A stretch of DNA of 64,000 nt, taken from positions 1,550,001 through 1,614,000 of the forward strand of contig LATX02000200.1 of assembly GCA_001466705.2 (NCBI GenBank). Direction: 5' to 3'. The stretch is from Moniliophthora roreri. Taxonomy: Eukaryota > Basidiomycota > Agaricomycetes > Agaricales > Marasmiaceae. Position 1 is the first letter of the stretch. Each line of letters starts with the position of its first letter. Positions 13,761 to 25,176 of this stretch are shown in pieces. The position numbers and the translations under genes are program-made. The notes below the pieces were generated by a model that worked only from the letters and a program-made list of their open reading frames with translations, had not been told where the DNA came from and ran no database searches.

Positions 13761-15365
13761 ATGTCGAACCTGCGCGACGCATTGCTAAACGGCCTCAAAA
13801 GTCTGCCCGGCACACGCGAGTTCCATCTCCATGTCCTCGTCTCATCACCCAGGAAGCATGGCGGACTGTACCCTTTCTCTATACCTCGATCTCGATCATA
13901 TCTCCAGGACGTTCTGATTTTGCTGTCAGAACAAAGCACCCTAGATTCGCCCCGGATTTTTGTCACGGCCATTGAGGCATGCGTGTACAATGTCGCAGCG
14001 ACATCGAGCGCAATATTGTATATCTCAAAGGTCGACTCGACGGGTCAAGCATCCTACCCTTCCCCCACTGCCACGTTGGTCAAGTCTTTTCTGTTGTACT
14101 ACGCCGATCCTGCTACAAGGCCTATCGATGTCGACCACCTCTGGATTCAGCTTTTTGCCAGGGCCCAAAAACAATACGTTTTCCCGAATTCATCGGAGTA
14201 TGAGGGGAAGAAGTGGTTGAACGATACGAAGCTCTGTAGTTGGTGGAAACAGGTTTACACAGACGTGTCTATGGAGCTGGCGAGTCGACTGCCTTCGACT
14301 GCGCTTGTGAAGCTTTACTATCTTATTCCTGGATATACCCAACTCGAGGCTGAACACTCCTTGAAGATTGCCTCCTCATTCGCCTCAAATGACAACCAGA
14401 ATGCACCGATGTGGGTGTACGGACATCCGTATTCCCAGATGGACATCCCACTGCCTTGCCCTCGGGACGCCAGTTCGTCCAGTTCCATTGTTAGGAACTT
14501 GGGCCACTATATACCTTCTTTTGATGATGATCCCAAGTCGCGTTTCATGGACGAGATTGCTTATACGACAGAGAAAGAAGGGATCAAGTCACCGCCTCGA
14601 AAACGGGCGCGCACAATATCATCTTCGCGTCATGCAGACGCTGTTCCTGCATCGGGATCCGTAGCAGCAGGAGGTGATGAGGCAGAGAAGCCGGCGAATC
14701 AGGATCGGCCACTGGGAGAGTTGGGTAAAGTCTCCCCGGACGAATTTTGGGAGCGTATGTCTTTCAGGCAGGAATGTGTGTCAGGAGCTGTGACAGGGTT
14801 TTTCACAATGGGGACTAGTTTCAAAGCTGCGGATTCCGATGGTTCTCGGTCGGCAGTCTCGCCCCTTGCTCCTCAAGCTGGACAGGTATCCTCGAATGTC
14901 AATAAAAGAGTCATGACATCGCTTATGACCGGCGTTGAATTCTCCACAAGAGAACGTGCGATTAACGCCACAGAGTCGATCGAGAACGCTATCAAAGGAC
15001 TTTGCGAAGGCATCGCATTGGTTCCCGTTCCAGCTACCCAAGCAACTCGTCCAAAATCAACAAGTAATCAAGAAGATCAGCACCGACAATTGTCCGAGAC
15101 AGAGGTGTCTACGACATATTTAGCACCACCACGGACGCCACCGCGTCGCAACAGAGAGTTGCTACCCGATATCTCTCCCAATCCCTTTCCAGAACCGGAG
15201 CCGACGTTGGAGACGTATAATTCTCATATCTACGGATCGGTACGCGTTAGCAACCCCCCAAAAACCCGTGATGAGGGTGTTCCTAATGGAGAGAAGAAGG
15301 AAGCGACATCTACACCGCAGGTGACCGTCCTGGCCGTCCGAAAGAAGAAGAAAAGAGCCGATTGA
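13761..15365 (+). CDS. RTT109: RTT109 histone H3-K56 acetyltransferase
   Basis: A single exon of 534 codons starting at the ATG at 13761. Rtt109 (KAT11) is the fungal enzyme that acetylates H3 Lys56, and some N-terminal H3 lysines, together with the chaperones Asf1 or Vps75 behind replication forks. Family features are FHLHVLVSSPRKH near the N-terminus, a central KLYYLIPGYTQLEAEHSL, DDDPKSRFMDEI with an acidic patch where the family has catalytic and autoacetylation residues, and SPDEFWERMSFRQECVSGAV, the conserved end of the fold. The remaining 170 residues are low-complexity and end in a basic, NLS-like tail (RKKKKRAD). Absence of introns is unusual beside its neighbours. The identification is by motif reading. 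Confidence 0.88.
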   Translation: MSNLRDALLNGLKSLPGTREFHLHVLVSSPRKHGGLYPFSIPRSRSYLQDVLILLSEQSTLDSPRIFVTAIEACVYNVAATSSAILYISKVDSTGQASYPSPTATLVKSFLLYYADPATRPIDVDHLWIQLFARAQKQYVFPNSSEYEGKKWLNDTKLCSWWKQVYTDVSMELASRLPSTALVKLYYLIPGYTQLEAEHSLKIASSFASNDNQNAPMWVYGHPYSQMDIPLPCPRDASSSSSIVRNLGHYIPSFDDDPKSRFMDEIAYTTEKEGIKSPPRKRARTISSSRHADAVPASGSVAAGGDEAEKPANQDRPLGELGKVSPDEFWERMSFRQECVSGAVTGFFTMGTSFKAADSDGSRSAVSPLAPQAGQVSSNVNKRVMTSLMTGVEFSTRERAINATESIENAIKGLCEGIALVPVPATQATRPKSTSNQEDQHRQLSETEVSTTYLAPPRTPPRRNRELLPDISPNPFPEPEPTLETYNSHIYGSVRVSNPPKTRDEGVPNGEKKEATSTPQVTVLAVRKKKKRAD

Positions 15366-15933
15366 AGTGACAGACGGATTGGTGACGATGATTGGGATCA
15401 TGATGGTGACACTGGATGGGAGATGTGCTTACCCGGCATCTATTGGCTCGCGGGTTGACTGATGATGCCGGGGTGATTCCATGTTCTAGGGAGAAGCAAC
15501 TGGATGGCGTAGGGTGGCCCGCATGACAAGGGTTTGGTGTTCGAGCTTGCTGCTTGATGTACTTTTTTTTTTTCATCTTCATTTTTTTTGTGACACGAGG
15601 CGGGCGGATATAGAAATAGAAGCAGAAACACGAGGAAAGAGGTTTCTCAGCGAGAGAGTTGAGGGTGTTGCTATGCTCTATGAGGAGTAGCAAGTTGGCA
15701 GTGTAACATTGCGGATAAGCACGCGGTCCGATCAGGGATTATGTACATACAAATGGTGGAATACACAGAGTTGAACTTTGGTTTTTTAATTATCGTTTCT
15801 CTTTTTGCCTCGAGTCCCATCTTGGCGGTTGGTTCCCATCACCATCCATCTCAACCACGTCGTCGTTACTCCCGACGACATACAAGGCGTCGTCCTCGCT
15901 GTTCTCAACGTCGCCGCGACTTTTGGTCACTCA
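15366..15933. other. intergenic region
   Basis: About 570 bases between RTT109 and the next gene. It contains T-rich tracts (near 15568 and 15589) and, just before the next start, a pyrimidine-rich open stretch that could be 5' leader or an extra upstream coding exon of that gene. Confidence 0.4.
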
Positions 15934-18139
15934 ATGTCCCTCAAGTCCTCCACCATGGTCCCGCCGTCTCTCCCGTCCTTTGCCGCCACTTTTAGCTCCT
16001 CGTCGTTCGGCTCTATCCCTGCCGACGATAACTCTTTACCTCCAATACAGGCCAGAGCCTCGGTTTCCGATTTTAGGCGCGTCAAGTCGCCTGCTGTCTC
16101 AAATTCATCGCGCCAGCAAAGTGAGAACACTCAAGTTGCCGGGAGAAAGCGTACTCGAATAGACGTATCTGGGCCAGATCACGATGACCAGTCAGACTCA
16201 GAGTGAGTTGAGCAGGAAAAGTCTAAATTTTGTCCCCACCTTTTCAACTTATATTTTCTTTTTTTACAGTACGAGTTCACCCCATGTAAAGGAAGAACCA
16301 GAACAGGACATGTTGGATCCAACTCCACCTCCTTCGCACCAGCCAGCCAATTATGACAATTCTGCTGCTCCCCCTCCTTCCAGTGTGCAGCCTTCTCCTA
16401 TGAAAAAACGCCGCGTCACCGTTAGTGGGACCCCTGCTCTCGATACAGACGTCCGGGCTCCCACCGATCAATCCAATTCCACTCCTATCTCCCCTGTGGT
16501 TATTGGTTTTACGATTCAACGCGACAATCCTTCTGCGGTCGACGCAGTTCGATCAATGCTAACTGTCCGGCAGCAGCAGCAGGCACTCATAGAGCAGCGT
16601 AGGGGTAGCGTAGCTGGCATTGGGTCTCCCAACGTTGGGGCCGCGTCGGTTGATCCCGCTTCAACTTCAAACAAGCCTCCAGCTCCAGGAGCTCGGACTG
16701 TTAGACGCAGTCCCAATTCAGGAACCGGCAACAGACGTCATACCAACGCACCTCCTTCAAACGCCTCGAGTAATGCTCGACCTCCTAGTCCGACTACAGC
16801 GGCTTCTGCACATCCACCACCGCCTCCTATCTCCGCGCCCGTTGCAGCTCCGCCAGGCCCTTTGCCCTCACACTCACTTCCGCCTCCTCCGATCAGCTTT
16901 GCTCGACGGCGAGCAACTCAGCTCGGAGGAATTGGAAAGAAAAAGCCTGCTGATATTGTTATCAGTCCGCGAGAAGCTCACACGAAAGAGCAGTTGGCGC
17001 TCTCTATTCAGAGTGCGCCGCCGATACCTCAAGGAGGACAACCGGGCAGGTTTCCGATGACGCTTCCCAGGCTTCCCCCAGTGATGGCGCCTGGAAACAA
17101 CAACATACAACGTCTGGCAGGCGGTAAAGTTCCCCCAACACCAACGAGATTTACGACACAGAGAAGCACAATGTCAAATGCCGTGCATCCCATACCTTCC
17201 ATAGCAGGACGCTCACCTCCGAACGCGTCAGTTGCCATCGCGTCCACATTGGTCCCACCAACTCCGAGTTCGTTGCACCATCCAGGGTACACTGGTGAAA
17301 AGTCGGCATTCTTAGCACCATTCGAGATGTTTTACGACGCTCTCAACGATTCGAAACAACTCAAGGCGTGGCTGGGAGACCAACTGCATCGCTCGAATAC
17401 GCTTATGGAACGTCTTACGCAGCAACAGGAGAAGCTTAACGACATGGTTGATGCGATCGTTGACAAGAAGTTTGGCAGCATGAAGACAGAGATACAAAGT
17501 CTCCGCCATAGAGTAGATGAACTAGAGGACGCTTTGCGCGCTGCTAGTCGGCGTCCAAGCATCGAAGGTTACAACCCTACCGGAAAGGGCAAAGGAAAAC
17601 AACCTATGAGGAACGGTATACCCAGCGGACCAATGGCACCAGAATCATATACTTTTCCACCAATCTCGAACCCTGACAGAGAGCGGTACCGTCCTGAAAT
17701 GGAACGAGAACGAGAACGCAGAGTGTCTTCGCCTGGATGGAATCCGGACCGGGACAGAGAGCACATGAATTCGCAGGACCCCGACAGAGGATCTCCAATA
17801 CCCTACGAGTCGAGAAGGCTGTCCCTTTCCGCTTCGCGGTTGGATCCTCCTCGGCCTGCTGGAGTTGATGGCCGGAGTTCATTTAGATTGCCTTCGCCTC
17901 AACAATCACATCGCGAGGGTCCAAGCGCTAGCGTAGGCATACCCACACTGCCTCCACACCCTTCGCCATCCGGTAACCACGGTAATAAGAGGACACGCAG
18001 GCCGTCTATCTCCCGGCAGCATTCAGGTCCTCTACGCGGAGGCTTGCCGGAGCGCTCAGCATCTTCACCTCCGAGACGCGAGGAGTCGAGCCGGGACCGA
18101 AAGGAATCGGACGTTTCGATGGATAGTCGGGATAGTTGA
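15934..18139 (+). CDS. Pro/Ser-rich nuclear-type protein with a short coiled coil
   Basis: Two exons (15934-16202, 16270-18139) give 712 codons. I do not recognise a family. Visible features are: an N-terminal basic patch (GRKRTRIDV); a second basic cluster (PMKKRRVTV) that looks like a nuclear localisation signal; long Pro/Ser/Ala-rich stretches; and one heptad-like segment, QQEKLNDMVDAIVDKKFGSM to RVDELEDALRAA, at about residues 430-480. A strongly charged Arg/Glu/Ser-rich C-terminus resembles RS-type disordered tails. These point to a nuclear, largely disordered protein that oligomerises through the coiled coil. The start is uncertain: the frame is open for at least 43 more codons upstream and another Met lies 7 codons downstream. 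Confidence 0.65.
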
Positions 18140-18830
18140 GCAAGCGTTTGGAGTTTGGAGTTGATATAGGTTCGGGGTGGATTTTGTCTTTGCCTTCTTG
18201 GACGCTGTAAACGAGGTCTCCAATGAGTTACGGATTGCTTACACCTGATGTCTTCAGATCTATGTCCTCTTGGATTTTTTTTTTCTTGTCGATAACACGT
18301 CGTTCTCAGGGTACACTCACTCCCTTCTATCTTCTACGCGGACCCGTCCTGTCTTCCTACGTTCCCGTACTCTTGTCTTCTAGCTTTTTTTTCCCTTTCT
18401 TTTCCCGATTCACCCGGAATTCAGCTTTCTTCGTCCTCAGTCTCACTTATCTGTACTTTATACCTTATAGGCAATGTATCACAATCAGCTACTCGTCTCT
18501 TGCAATTCTACTTTTACTGTCCGTTTTTCTTCCTATTGGCTTCTGTTTTTGGGTACTTCTGGTCTTTTTCTGAATAGACTGGTAGAATGAATGGGACGCG
18601 GGACGCGCGGCGTTCAGCGAATTTGTACACATGTCCACGACTCATTTACACCTCACGCCACGTCCGAGATCCCTCTTCGGCCGTCTCGACAGCGCCCGCT
18701 TCACTTTCCCTTTTGGTCTGGTACTCTACCGTTTCTGACGTTGAGAAGACAATTCTCGGGCACCTAATTCAATGGTCTTACAAACACGCCAATTACGGCA
18801 TTCAACGAACGCCTCAACCTTATCGACACC
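18140..18830. other. intergenic region, pyrimidine-rich
   Basis: About 690 bases with long T/C-rich runs on the plus strand (18270-18560). One open frame there encodes only hydrophobic residues from the T-rich sequence and is not convincing. Probably a 3' region plus the promoter of the GST gene. Confidence 0.45.
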
Positions 18831-19909
18831 ATGTCATGGCCAAGTCTTCAGCCACTAGCTTCTAGATTTATTGCTGGACATGCTTCTAAACGAATCTATT
18901 CAACCACTTCAGGAAAAGGGCTTCTTCTATATGGGGCTGGTACACCAAACGGCAAGAAACCTGCCATCTTCTTGGAGGAATTAAAGGCAGCCTATGGACT
19001 CCAATACAAGTGCGTTTTATGTGTGTTTTATGATTTATTATGATTTCTCAGCTTCTTCAGTACACAGAAGATCAATCTCTCCAAGAATGTCCAGAAGGAG
19101 TCTTGGTATATCAAGCTGAACAATAACGGGCGCATACCGACTCTCGTGGACGGACTGAGGAATGATTTCACAGTGTTCGAGTCAATGGCGATATTACTGT
19201 ATCTTGGCCAGCATTATGATAAGGAGCACAAGTTCTCGTTCGATCCGATATCTCAACCAAACGACTATAGTGAAGTTGTGCAGTGGATGAGTTGGGCGGT
19301 GAGCTGGCAATGCTCTGTGTGTTCGCAATGTAGACTCAAGTTAATCCACGTCGTGTAGCATGGTGGACTTGGTCCTATGTCTGGACAAGGTATGCCTTCT
19401 TAGTATCGGCTGAACTACTGCTCAGGAGATACCGCGGCTCTAGCGAGCCATTTCCGTCTGGCGGCACCGGAAAAGCTGCCTTATGCCATCAGTCGTGAGT
19501 GCAACAAGTTGCCCTCCCTCACGTCCTTTTAATTGAAGCTACTATGTCGCAGGGTATATGGATGAAACAAAGAGACTCTACGGTGTGCTAGAAATACGAC
19601 TGGGTAAAAGCCAACGCGATTGGCTTGCAGGTCCAGGGAAAGGTGCCTATTCGATTGCAGACATGAATGCCTGGCCATGGTAACTCTCCAATTTGCGTAT
19701 ATCATTGGCTCTGACTGAAATGGGGCTGGTAGGATCGCGGGACATAACTACGCCGGAATTGAGACTCTGGACGAATGGCCAACCCTGCAGGTAAGCATCT
19801 TCAGGGCCTTTTTCCATTCTACGGCGATTGACGCAAATCCGCGTAGAAATGGTTCAACAGGATTTCCGAGAGGTCACAAGTCCAAGCTGGTCTTCAAGTT
19901 TTTGCTTAA
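18831..19909 (+). CDS. glutathione S-transferase, Ure2p/YfcG-like
   Basis: Seven exons (18831-19009, 19061-19298, 19359-19389, 19426-19494, 19553-19679, 19733-19790, 19847-19909) give 254 codons with consistent phases. The thioredoxin-like N-terminal domain has [20 protein letters not shown], the glutathione-binding [12 protein letters not shown] with its cis-Pro, and the [15 protein letters not shown] helix with the Glu-Ser pair that binds the gamma-glutamyl group. The helical domain has [20 protein letters not shown], the N-capping box region. About 30 Ser/Arg-rich residues precede the fold ([17 protein letters not shown]), which could be a mitochondrial presequence. It is expected to detoxify electrophiles or reduce disulphides. 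Confidence 0.9.
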
Positions 19910-20055
19910 ACCTATCCGAGGTAGTCTCTCTTTAACAAGCTTTTATAACCGTGGCAAGTTGTGTACTCTTCTACAAAGTAATTAGTCAATTGTGTCGCGT
20001 GGGCCCTGATCCTAAGACCCTGTGTCACACCTCACTTCGGTTGTACCACTACGAA

Positions 20056-21311
20056 ATGTCCTACCCAAGCCTGCACAGCGCTCATGTTACTCAGAAACGG
20101 TTCGCGAAACTCCATGCTATTGGCTCTGCTCCTGCTGTAGAACAGGCACCAGTATCCTTGTCCCAGGTTTCGACTCCTCGTTCAACAACCGGTACTAGTG
20201 TGGACAACAACACGGGTGACTTGGTCACCGATTTCGTGCATATTTCGCATGAGGGTGCACACGCGGATTCAGACGACGATCGAGGACAGAGTGATTCATG
20301 CAAATAGCTGGTGGTACTGATTATGTGCCGAACAATCAACTCTCTCTCGAAGGAGGAATCTTGCTCATTCAACCTCGAAGATCCAAGTAACATCATGACT
20401 TGTGCGTTCTCGTTCTACAGACTTCTTAGGTTGCAGTGTCAATTTTTCTCCATCGGCACCACGGCCTACTCAATAATCCTCATTTGTCCGTGCCTTCGCA
20501 GATTTAACGAGGTTGGCGAGCGACGTTAGTTGACAAGGTAAGTTTTCACATCACTGTAATTAACTAGGTTTCAAACGCCCAAAACAGGTACCATAGACGC
20601 GGGGGCCCCAGACCCTGGTAGAAACCTAGACCGTTCCTTCCAGGTTAGTGTTTTCCCCAAGACAATGTCAGAAGGTAACACATGCATCTGAACCTAGTGG
20701 TACTACACCCAAGTCATTTTCTGATGAACAATTGGCCGCTTCCGATTGCCCTTCCTGGCCAGTCATCACCACCTGATACCAATGACAACAATCAACAACA
20801 AAGACCACAGGCCCAATTAGCTCATTCTTCTACTCTCATCCTGAAGGTCTTTTGCATGATGCGCATGGCCAGATGCTACCTCCTTTTACATCTCGCCATC
20901 CCCACAGTGCACCACTTAACTCATACCTGATCAACACCGCTGCCCGAGCCTTCACCCAATTACACCCATACCCTACACTGGCGGCTGTCCAAACCTTCCT
21001 TCACCTGATTTTGGACTACACTTTGTGCCCAGCAATTACCTGACGGATTCAGATGTGTTGGATGATTTATTGGGTGCAAATAGTTGACATCCAACACATG
21101 AACTCTTGGAATTCTCACTGATGCTGCTTTATGATTTTGTTGACCTTGACATCCTAATGGTCACTTGTTACACTCTCCGGAGATTTCTCCTCCTTTACCA
21201 GCCACTCCTAGAACGACTTTCCATGAGAAAGTTGGGTAATGGCAGGAACGGATGACCGAAGGTGAAGGTTTCGATGTTGATGATTACAATGCCAGGGTGC
21301 ATCCGAGATGA
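20056..21311 (+). CDS. possible multi-exon hypothetical protein, unresolved
   Basis: Several coding-like pieces follow each other with plausible GT-AG limits. An ATG at 20056 opens a Ser/Thr/Asp-rich segment (SVDNNTGDLVTDFVHISHEG). A piece from about 20309 reads GGTDYVPNNQLSLEGGILLI. Another piece near 20575 reads GTIDAGAPDPGRNLDRSFQ, followed by a Gln/Pro-rich part near 20770. A last piece ends EGFDVDDYNARVHPR and a stop near 21311. I do not recognise the protein and cannot fix all junctions. It could be a lineage-specific gene, a decayed one, or chance frames. Listed because the segments keep protein-like composition. Confidence 0.3.
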
Positions 21312-21611
21312 GTCGTTTATGCTACCTGGAGCTGCATTTTTCTTGTTCTGTCCAATCGCATCCTCACCCAGGTATCATATTTGCCTTCTTATATTGCATA
21401 GTGATATGTACTATAATGGTCAACAACAGATCATGGTTATATGGTTCTCTCGGGCAGAAAAAATTGAACTGTGCGCCAGCTCTAGAGTCTACAGGCATGG
21501 AACGGCCAGCAAACCGGTCAAGGCCGTCAGTGCTGTAGACCAATATTGCTCAACGAGCGTGGGAATCTTGATATTTCTGCAACTCGACCACGACCACGAC
21601 CGTGCCGGGGA

Positions 21612-22193
21612 ATGTCGACACTGATTACACGTCGACTGCAGTCTCTATCAGTGCCTTTTGCACGATACTACCCTGGAAAATACCCTAGGCCTAAACCAGG
21701 AACTTCAGAAAGGCCACCATATCGCGCACCAGATCCTCTCATAAACCATCCAACTGCGACCGTGACATCCTTGCCTGAAGATGACCTGACTTTCATTCAT
21801 CGACCTCCCCCCACTGCACCATCTCCACTATCCTTCACCACAAATCCCGTCTCTCCTCTCCTTCAGCCCCAAAAACCTCCGACAGAGGCGCCGCTTCCTC
21901 CCCTTCTCCGACCATCTGCTACAAAGGAAGCTCTTTCACGAGTTCCAGACAAGGTAGTTGCCAAGATACGACAATTACGTCTCTCAAATCCGGAAAAGTA
22001 CACACGAGGACGGCTCGCGAAGCAATTTGGTGTCACGCAGCACTTTGTTGCTCTCGTTGCAGCCACTAAAAAATCCCAGCGAAAACAACTCGTCGCAGTG
22101 CGTGATGCAATTCACGCTGCAAACAGGGAGAAATGGAGCGACAAGAAGAAATTGGTGGAGGATATAAGACAGAAACGAAGAACGTTCTGGTGA
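21612..22193 (+). CDS. MRPL20: mitochondrial large-subunit ribosomal protein mL58 (MRPL20)
   Basis: A single exon of 193 codons. The start at 21612 (MSTLITRRLQSLSVPFARYY) begins a basic, hydroxylated presequence; an in-frame Met 22 codons upstream is less likely. A Pro-rich middle leads to the conserved C-terminal domain: VPDKVVAKIRQLRLSNPEKY, then TRGRLAKQFGVTQHFVALVA, and a lysine/arginine-rich end (KKLVEDIRQKRRTFW). This is the mL58/Mrpl20 fold, a helix-turn-helix-like rRNA-binding part of fungal mitoribosomes. Length fits the family. Confidence 0.88.
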   Translation: MSTLITRRLQSLSVPFARYYPGKYPRPKPGTSERPPYRAPDPLINHPTATVTSLPEDDLTFIHRPPPTAPSPLSFTTNPVSPLLQPQKPPTEAPLPPLLRPSATKEALSRVPDKVVAKIRQLRLSNPEKYTRGRLAKQFGVTQHFVALVAATKKSQRKQLVAVRDAIHAANREKWSDKKKLVEDIRQKRRTFW

Positions 22194-23462
22194 ACGGAGC
22201 GTTCGGGGGCCTTTGACTGCCAATTACTCAGTGAGTGATCCTATCTTCGCCTCGCTCTCAGTTAACTCATGACTCTAGGCTATTCTCGATTGTGAGATAG
22301 CTTGACTAACTGGGCATCGACTATGCAGTCTTGACCACGGTCTCATGAAGTGAATCTGCCACATTGATCAGGAATATGGCCATGGGGTGCCCTCGTCCTC
22401 GTTATCCGACTTTGTATGCACGTCGCAATATAATTGCTTGATTCCCCTCCTTGACGAGAAGCTATATCTTGGACGCAAGCACGTTCACACGGAATCACAA
22501 GGCCATCCCGGGCCAGATATATATATTGTGACCGTCCGACGCCCTACGTTATGCCCGCCCCCGGTTTTTGACAATCATTTTTACTATTCTCACTGATACC
22601 AAACTCCGGGATCAAGATTTGAGAAAACTGCATAGGAAGATTTAAAAAGACTAGCGAACGAGCGTTCAGAGTGTAAGTCGATGCTTCTCTGACATTACTA
22701 CTACTTGAATCTGATGACTTTCGCCTTAGATGAGAGAACTAATGCGTGTGCGTAAGCCACTTCTACCAATAACGCACTTGACTTTCTCAGGAAATTAGAG
22801 GCTCGTTGGCTTCGTTTCTATGGTGTGTTGGTTTTTTGATTCCTCATGTAAGAAAGAAGTGGTTGCTGCCCATGTTTGGCAACTTACCGATTCGTCAAGA
22901 ACTGGAGAAGCGACCGTCTAGTGATGGGTCTGACCGAAACCATGGTTTCATCCTATTCAAAAAACTCTATCGAATCCGGCACGTTGTGCGAGGTCTGTGA
23001 CGAAGGGCTTCTCAGAATCCTGATGATTTCATTCGAAGGTCAAACGGATCGTGTCAGTGGCCTGGCATGTACAGTAAGCCGCACGGTCGGATCCTCGAGG
23101 CCAGCCAAGCAACGATGTTCGGAGCGAAAGTCTATCACAAGAGGCAACAGATTCTGGACCGTGATCACAGGTTTGCCACGAGCTGAGTCGATAAAGCTTC
23201 GCTCGCGCGGCACTTCAGTTCTATCGATGTATTCGCAGATAAGTGCACGGCGGTTCTCACTGCCGTTCCGAACGACCGAAACGTGCGTCATTCCTGCTAC
23301 TCTGAATTGAATAGGCGTACTGACTGTTGGCCTCTTACAGCTTTCTGATGCCGACGTACCATATTTCATCAAGGACGTTAACCCGAACGCGACCTGCTTG
23401 CCGTTTGGAAGTCTGATTAGAATGTATTCCTTTCAGTCTTTACCCGTTATGATGGATCTGTA
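22194..23462. other. 1.3-kb stretch with no assignable gene
   Basis: Open frames occur on both strands. One on the plus strand from 22876 has 144 codons, and a minus-strand frame between 23372 and 23040 reads like TVQNLLPLVIDFRSEHRC. Neither matches a family I know, and they overlap, so at most one can be coding. No repeat is evident. Confidence 0.35.
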
Positions 23463-25176
23463 TTAAGCATCTGTATTCGCATCTAGGGCCAACCGTTCCG
23501 AATTTATTACATGCTTGAATGTCCATCTACAAATCTCGAAACGATGATTCACTCCTGGCAGCGTAGGTAAACACGCAAGCCCTCCGCAGCCTCCAGTCTT
23601 CTCCATGGGAAAGAGATAAAAAACTTCCTTCACACGAGAGTGGAGAAGTGCCATACTGCACATTATGCAGGGCTCGTGTGTGAGGAAGATAGTTCTTGAC
23701 GTCAAGAGATAGTTTGTTCCATTCCGTGGAGCATTACCATCTCCATTGACACTTTTAGGCTCAGGCTCGGTTGCCACTCTCTGAGAACTGTGGTCGTCCG
23801 CCAACTGTCTAACAAGGTTTAGTACTGCATGGCGCAGTGGGTGGCAAGCAGAGTTGCGGGTATCATGTCCACTGTATGCCTTTCCTGGCGATCCGTAGGG
23901 TACTGGTACGTGAGCTGCAATGGGAAGCTAGGGTATTTTTGAGCTTGTACGACTGAAAGGTGTAATAGACCACCGACTTACCTCTCCCGTGACTGAGGCC
24001 TTAACGGCCTCTGAAATAACTGTTCTCATTGCTTCCCAAGCCCATCCACATTTTCCGCGTGTCCAATCTTCTGATTCGCCCTTCCTCCTGGGAGTGTAAT
24101 ACGTAGGCCAGAACGTGGCTTTGAAGCTCAAGGAAGTGAGTGTTAGGGCGGGAGATATCGGGACGGGAACTTGGTATGTCTCGGGTAAGTTAAGTTCTTC
24201 AGGTAGGTTTGGGCAGATCGGTGAGGTTGTCAACAACAGGGACGTTCTGTTATCTTGTTTTCGGATCCGCTTCAAGTGCCCCAAGTCCGGATCGTCCAGA
24301 CCAACTTTTTTCAGCCACCTGATCTTGATATCTTTAACACATGCAAAGTTCGGCGATAGACTTGAAACGTACTTGAGGAGCGTGTTTATATGTCGGGTGT
24401 CTGGAAGATCGACAATCCAAGCTGGAACTAGAATATCATGGATATTGCGTGCATTCTGACAGGTGATTTTGCATACCCGTTCTAATGGATTCCAGGGTTT
24501 CCTCCTCGGGTGGAGGTTTGACTCTCTGAAACGGAAGTTGTTCCTCGTCAATAATGGCATCTTGACCGCCGGAAAGAAATGGATTTCCTTCTTGCTGATC
24601 GTCATGCATTCCCGATAGGCCACCCCATCCGTCGTCTACACCTGAATCGATCTCTGAAATAGCATTTTGTGGCACATCAACTGGTTCAAACCAAAGCTTG
24701 TGACCGTAGAAAATGAAGAGCTCTTCGTCTTGCTGAATGTCGCGGACAGTTTCGTATCGGATCGAGTCTGTCGTAGCATCCAGAGTGGAAGAAACGTTTG
24801 GACTGCTGGAGTGATTGAAAAGCGAGCCTATTCCAGGATGAGCAAAGTTAAATGGGAATTTTGAGCAAACCACCCAACCGAGACCCAATGCCAGTGCCAT
24901 TCGTCCATCCTTCCACTCAAGCGTGTAATGATCTAGGACCGTGTATTTTCCATGTTCTTCATACTCTTCCTTCGAGAAAAATAAAACTGGACTGATTTCG
25001 ATGATCGTGGACTTGGGAATCGGCCGTGAAGCTGAAGGGAACCAATGAGATACCCAAACGATCTTATTCGACAAGAGCTCACCATATACTCCTCTTCCTC
25101 TGCCCTGTGAGATTTGGATACGGCACCCTGTACTATTGAGGTGCTCTGGTGCTGAGATTGAGAGTGCGGAAGACAT
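23463..25176 (-). CDS. TAD3: SET-domain / TAD3 tRNA adenosine deaminase subunit fusion
   Basis: Five exons (25176-25083, 25031-24879, 24827-24477, 24427-23982, 23927-23463) splice into one frame of 502 codons. Residues 18-130 form a compact SET domain: GRGRGVYASRPIPKSTIIEI, then FSKEEYEEHGKYTVLDHYT, LGLGSLFNHSSSPNV with the NHS cofactor motif at 87-89, and EELFIFYGHKLWF. It resembles the small Set7-type fungal SET proteins. After an acidic linker (140-180), Tad3 begins: RTVPAWIVDLPDTRH, LGHLKRIRK, then the deaminase core with HAV at 381-383 and HEPCIMCSMALLHSRV (PCxxC at 434-438), TGGCGG and LPGVNHRFEI. Val in place of the catalytic Glu is the Tad3 hallmark: it pairs with catalytic Tad2 to make inosine at tRNA position 34. 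No stop or start signal separates the halves. Confidence 0.88.

Noticed and set aside
18223..18573. 116-codon hydrophobic open frame
   Set aside because: Composed of Phe, Leu and Ser from T/C-rich DNA, with no conserved motif and no intron structure; likely a pyrimidine-rich 3' or promoter region.
22876..23372. Overlapping open frames on both strands, up to 144 codons
   Set aside because: No recognisable family, no splice support, and the two strands exclude each other. Left as an unassigned interval.
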